Made by a program: the position numbers and the translations under genes. Positions 5,986 through 8,611 of a stretch of 8,611 nt of DNA are shown here, in pieces (position 1 is the first letter of the stretch; every line of letters begins with the position of its first letter). Under the pieces are notes generated by a model. That model searched no databases and was not told the DNA's origin. It saw nothing but the letters and a program-made list of their open reading frames with translations. The stretch comes from an uncultured Bacilli bacterium (GTDB lineage Bacteria > Bacillota_I > Bacilli_A > RF39 > UBA660): positions 1-8,611 of the forward strand of contig CANQIY010000039.1 of the NCBI GenBank assembly GCA_947624125.1, given 5' to 3'.

Positions 5986-7123
5986 TATTTTCCCCCATTT
6001 CATAATTTGTTATTATAAGATGTTTAACATCTTTACTATTTCTATTTTGAAAACTAACTAAATATTTTTTATCAAAAGATTTAATATAAAAACCACTATT
6101 ATTATATAAATTATAAATAAAATCTGTATTTTTTATTATTAACATAAACTGAGCTTTAGTATTTTTTAAAAAATTTGCCAATCTTATTTGGTCATTTTTA
6201 TTAAAATCATTTTTGGCATAAGTAGAAAATTCTGTATCATAAGGTGGGTCTAGAAAAAGGAAATCTTTTTCTGTTAAATTTATAGTATCACAAAAATTTT
6301 CAAAATCCATATTATATATTTTAGTTTTATGCATATACTTTTTTATAGCATTTGAACTTATATAATCTATTTTTTTATTAAAATCTTTTCTATTATAACT
6401 TATTCCACCATAGGGAACATTAAATTTTCCTTGTTTATTGTATCTAAACATCGAAGCATAACAATACTCTCTTATAAAATAAAACATTGCTGATGAAAAT
6501 TCCGGTGATATATCTAGTTCATTTCTATTATTATATAAATATCTAAAATGCATATAAAAGGCACTCTTTAATGATGATTCCATATTTTCAAGTATATTAC
6601 TATCTGTAAGTTTTCCTTTATTTTTTGATATTTTACACATACGTCTTATTTTTGAAAATAAATTTTTTTGAATTTCATGAATAAAATTATCAATTCTTAT
6701 ATTAAAATTATTAGTTAAAACACCATTAAATTCTTCTGAATGAGATATTACAAATTCACAAATTTTATCACTATACTTTATTTTTAAATTATTATCTTTT
6801 ACTATTTCATTACAATAATTTTTATATAAATCAAGTAACTCTTTAGCATTATTTTCTATTACTTTTTCTAATAAAGACCAATTATAAAACAACTCATTAA
6901 GTTTCGATAAAAATTCTTTATTTCCACTTTTAATAAAATTGTACAAACTAATTAACTCATCAGATTTATCATTTATAATAGAATTAGGTTTATTTAAAGC
7001 AAAATATACAGCACCACCACCCACAAAGGGTTCAATATAACGGTCAAATTTTTTGGGCAAATGCTCTAATATTATAGGCAATTCTTTTTCTTTGCCACCT
7101 GCCCATTTTATGAATGGCTTCAT
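5978..7123 (-). CDS. Type II DNA methyltransferase, D12 class (adenine-N6 type motifs)
   Basis: This 381-aa protein is the modification half of the restriction system. SAM-dependent methyltransferase motifs appear in D12 (alpha) order: motif X KPFIKWAGGKEK (residues 2-13), motif I YIEPFVGGGAVYFAL (29-43), a long target-recognition region, the conserved FRYNKQGKFNVPYGG block (226-240), and catalytic motif IV FLDPPYDTEFSTY (290-302). DPPY is typical of adenine-N6 enzymes such as Dam and DpnM; cytosine-N4 enzymes usually have SPPY. At 381 residues it is about 100 longer than Dam, with the extra length between motifs I and IV. Start: ATG at 7123 behind GAGGTG, with a good promoter at 7150-7178. 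Being first in the operon, it is made before the endonuclease. All key residues are present and it appears functional. Confidence 0.9.
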   Translation of the reverse strand: MKPFIKWAGGKEKELPIILEHLPKKFDRYIEPFVGGGAVYFALNKPNSIINDKSDELISLYNFIKSGNKEFLSKLNELFYNWSLLEKVIENNAKELLDLYKNYCNEIVKDNNLKIKYSDKICEFVISHSEEFNGVLTNNFNIRIDNFIHEIQKNLFSKIRRMCKISKNKGKLTDSNILENMESSLKSAFYMHFRYLYNNRNELDISPEFSSAMFYFIREYCYASMFRYNKQGKFNVPYGGISYNRKDFNKKIDYISSNAIKKYMHKTKIYNMDFENFCDTINLTEKDFLFLDPPYDTEFSTYAKNDFNKNDQIRLANFLKNTKAQFMLIIKNTDFIYNLYNNSGFYIKSFDKKYLVSFQNRNSKDVKHLIITNYEMGENNE

Positions 7124-7149
7124 TTTAACACCTCAATTCTTTTAATATT

Positions 7150-7178
7150 ATTATATAATTTATTTAACTTTTCGACAA
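7150..7178 (-). promoter_or_regulatory. Promoter of the restriction-modification operon
   Basis: On the minus strand, TTGTCG (7178-7173) and a perfect TATAAT (7155-7150) are separated by exactly 17 nt. The transcript would start about 20 nt before the methyltransferase ATG (7123), just upstream of its GAGGTG site. No second promoter is visible before the endonuclease, so both genes are probably read from here. Confidence 0.75.
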
Positions 7179-7384
7179 TCATTTTAAAACGTTTTTCATT
7201 TTTTATAAATATAATTTAAAACCATAAAAAGCAAACATTTTAGACTTGTTTATTATTTGCTATTAAATTTTTATATTTTTCTAATTTAGGCAACTTAACC
7301 ATACAAAATATTTAATTTCGCATACATTATGAGTGGGATAGTATAAAACTATTTCCAAATGCTAAATAGAAAGGAAAAGATGAT

Positions 7385-7882
7385 ATGCATAATAATAAAA
7401 TGATAATTCTTATTGCCTTTCTTGTAACGATTATTTTAATGTCCATTGGTTATTCTAGTTTTGCTACCGACTTCATGATTAATGGCACAACAGAAATTAC
7501 TGGAACTTGGGATGTTCGTATAACAAATATTACCGCTATTAGAGTTCCCGAAGGTTGTGATGCTGGGACGCCAACTTTTACCAAAGATTCAGCTACTTTT
7601 AGTGCTAAATTAAATAAACCTGGTGATGAAATAATTTATGAAGTTACTATTGAAAATTTAGGAACCATTGATGCATCTTTACAAACAATAATATTTACGG
7701 AAGAAATAGATGGAATTGAAGAAATTAATTACACTACTTCCGAATTAAAAAAAGATTTAAATGTTGGAGATATTACAACTTTTAATATTATCGTTACTTA
7801 TGTAAAAGGAACCGAAAGTATTCCTGATGTTAAAACGAAAACATTAACGGGGATAATTCAATATGTTCAAAAAGAAGATTAA
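7385..7882 (+). CDS. Secreted TasA/CalY-like surface protein
   Basis: This 165-aa exported protein has a short charged start (MHNNK), a hydrophobic core (residues 6-23) and a likely signal peptidase site after Ala27 (SFA, then TDF). The GYSSFATDFMINGTTEITG stretch, followed by TWDV, is the style of SipW-type secreted proteins in Bacillota, in which the biofilm fibre protein TasA and camelysin belong. The mature part is a predicted beta-sandwich. It includes KPGDEIIYEVTIENLGTIDA, a pattern common in extracellular immunoglobulin-like modules. No cell-wall sorting motif (LPxTG) is present. Start: ATG at 7385 behind AAAGGA. Its last 20 nt overlap the next gene, so the two are co-translated. The role (fibre, surface or matrix protein) is inferred from architecture; assignment to TasA proper is not claimed. 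Confidence 0.65.
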   Translation: MHNNKMIILIAFLVTIILMSIGYSSFATDFMINGTTEITGTWDVRITNITAIRVPEGCDAGTPTFTKDSATFSAKLNKPGDEIIYEVTIENLGTIDASLQTIIFTEEIDGIEEINYTTSELKKDLNVGDITTFNIIVTYVKGTESIPDVKTKTLTGIIQYVQKED

Positions 7883-8585
7883 ATGCAAAAAATTATTTTT
7901 TATTTTACTTATTTATACTCTAAGTCATATTTTTTTAGCTCATAATAGTTTTTATTTAAATTATTTAAACCCTTTATTTTGGTTAATTTTTATCATTCTT
8001 TTTTATTCTCCCGATAAAAATATTTTAAAGAAAAAATATCTTAATCAAACTTTAATTATAGCAATTATCTTTTTTATTATCTATATTACTACTGGTTTTA
8101 TGCTAGGCTTTACTAACACTTATTATAATCATTCTTTAATAAATATTTTTCAAAATATAGTTAAAGTTATTTTACCCATTTGTGGGATAGAAATAATGCG
8201 TTATCAACTTATTAAAAACAATGAAACATATATAATTCGAGCTTTAATTACTTTTATTATTATCATTAGTGAAATTAATTTTAAAGCTCTCTTTCTTTCC
8301 CATAATATTATTTTCTTTCAATATATTGTTTCTATTATCATTCCTCTTATTGGTCAAAATCTTTTATTTACTTATTTATCTTTAAATTCCCATTATGAAA
8401 TCCCAATCATAATCAGTTTATTTCAAGAAGTTCCTACTTTATTATTAACCTTTATCCCTTATCGTAATTGGTTCATAAATGGTTCTTTTACTCTTATTAA
8501 ATTAGCACTTATTTACTATTTATATAAATATTTTATTTTTCATGTTAACCTCACATTCCTTTCACTTCGTTCAAGGCACACATAG
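7863..8585 (+). CDS. Polytopic membrane protein, probably truncated at its C-terminus
   Basis: This 240-aa protein has a basic N-terminus (MFKKKIKCKK) and about eight predicted membrane helices, near residues 11-28, 34-49, 63-83, 93-108, 126-142, 150-172, 178-197 and 207-227. It has few charged residues outside the loops. Start: ATG at 7863, inside the last codons of the TasA-like gene, with only a weak GGGGAT site, so translational coupling is likely. I recognise the style of membrane proteins that sit with SipW/TasA-like genes in uncultured Bacillota. From memory, longer relatives carry a signal-peptidase (S26) domain after the helices; that domain is absent here. The last ~14 residues (HVNLTFLSLRSRHT) are less hydrophobic and come from DNA richer in G and C, suggesting the native tail was replaced. 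Function is unproven; export or processing of the neighbouring protein is a guess. Confidence 0.5.
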   Translation: MFKKKIKCKKLFFILLIYTLSHIFLAHNSFYLNYLNPLFWLIFIILFYSPDKNILKKKYLNQTLIIAIIFFIIYITTGFMLGFTNTYYNHSLINIFQNIVKVILPICGIEIMRYQLIKNNETYIIRALITFIIIISEINFKALFLSHNIIFFQYIVSIIIPLIGQNLLFTYLSLNSHYEIPIIISLFQEVPTLLLTFIPYRNWFINGSFTLIKLALIYYLYKYFIFHVNLTFLSLRSRHT

Positions 8586-8601
8586 TCATGAAAACTTGAA
8601 C
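8569..8601. repeat. Small inverted repeat spanning the end of the membrane protein gene
   Basis: GTTCAAG (8569-8575) and CTTGAAC (8595-8601) form a perfect 7-bp stem with a 19-nt loop that contains the TAG stop. A short T-containing tail follows, but not a true T-run. It may be a weak terminator or the edge of a foreign segment. The window ends 10 nt later, so it cannot be resolved. Confidence 0.3.
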
Positions 8602-8611
8602 AAAATTTATT

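Noticed and set aside
5846..6061. 71-codon open frame on the plus strand across the methylase/endonuclease junction
   Set aside because: It is antisense to two genes with clear motifs, without a ribosome binding site or a recognisable product.
7228..7262. Inverted repeat AGCAAA...TTTGCT in the methylase/TasA-like divergent region
   Set aside because: A 6-bp stem with a loop of over 20 nt in DNA this AT-rich is expected by chance; it is not placed against either promoter in a telling way.
7342..7347. TATAAA as the -10 box of the TasA-like gene
   Set aside because: The position is plausible, but no acceptable -35 lies at 16-18 nt, so it was not listed as a promoter.
1..8611. CRISPR array, tRNA, rRNA, transposase or integrase
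   Set aside because: No regularly spaced repeats, cloverleaf-like segments or recombinase motifs were seen on either strand.

Overview
The window is very AT-rich DNA from a low-GC Gram-positive bacterium. Strong AGGAGG-type ribosome binding sites, SigA-like promoters, TGG for tryptophan and TGA/TAA/TAG all used as stops (standard bacterial code, not the Mycoplasma code) point to Bacillota. The gene style resembles uncultured gut Bacilli/Mollicutes-like lineages; that placement is inference, since no rRNA or tRNA is present.

Left part (1-3360, all minus strand): the N-terminal 60 codons of an unrecognised protein run off the left edge. Next comes a 550-aa protein with an N-terminal SAP motif and a C-terminal half resembling the helicase-associated XPB/Ssl2 N-terminal type domain, with no helicase core. 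Upstream of it lies the wreck of a two-component system and ABC transporter locus. A response regulator is cut after about 14 codons and joined out of frame to the ATPase half of its histidine kinase, and is followed by the first ~110 residues of an FtsX-type permease. Two nearly identical operators, each with a -10 box at the same distance, survive in front of the regulator stub and the permease stub. Between 3115 and 3355 is a decayed C-terminal piece of a YhcG/DUF1016 PDDEXK nuclease.

Middle part (3382-7123): an ASCH domain fused to a transglutaminase-like cysteine domain (minus strand), a membrane-anchored XRE regulator (plus strand), then a convergent type II restriction-modification pair (minus strand). 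The pair is a D12-class adenine-type DNA methyltransferase whose 3' end overlaps by 8 nt a TdeIII-like restriction endonuclease. A 12-bp-stem bidirectional hairpin separates the regulator from the endonuclease. This part reads as an accessory/defence segment.

Right part (7385-8611, plus strand): a secreted TasA/CalY-like beta-sandwich protein overlaps a multi-spanning membrane protein, suggesting a cell-surface export or assembly pair. The membrane protein appears to lose its natural C-terminus where base composition changes close to the right edge.

No single new system stands out. The most informative observations are the paired operators and deletion scar of the dead two-component locus, the ASCH-transglutaminase fusion, the helicase-less XPB-like protein, and the mismatch between the adenine-type methylase and the GGNCC specificity I recall for TdeIII.
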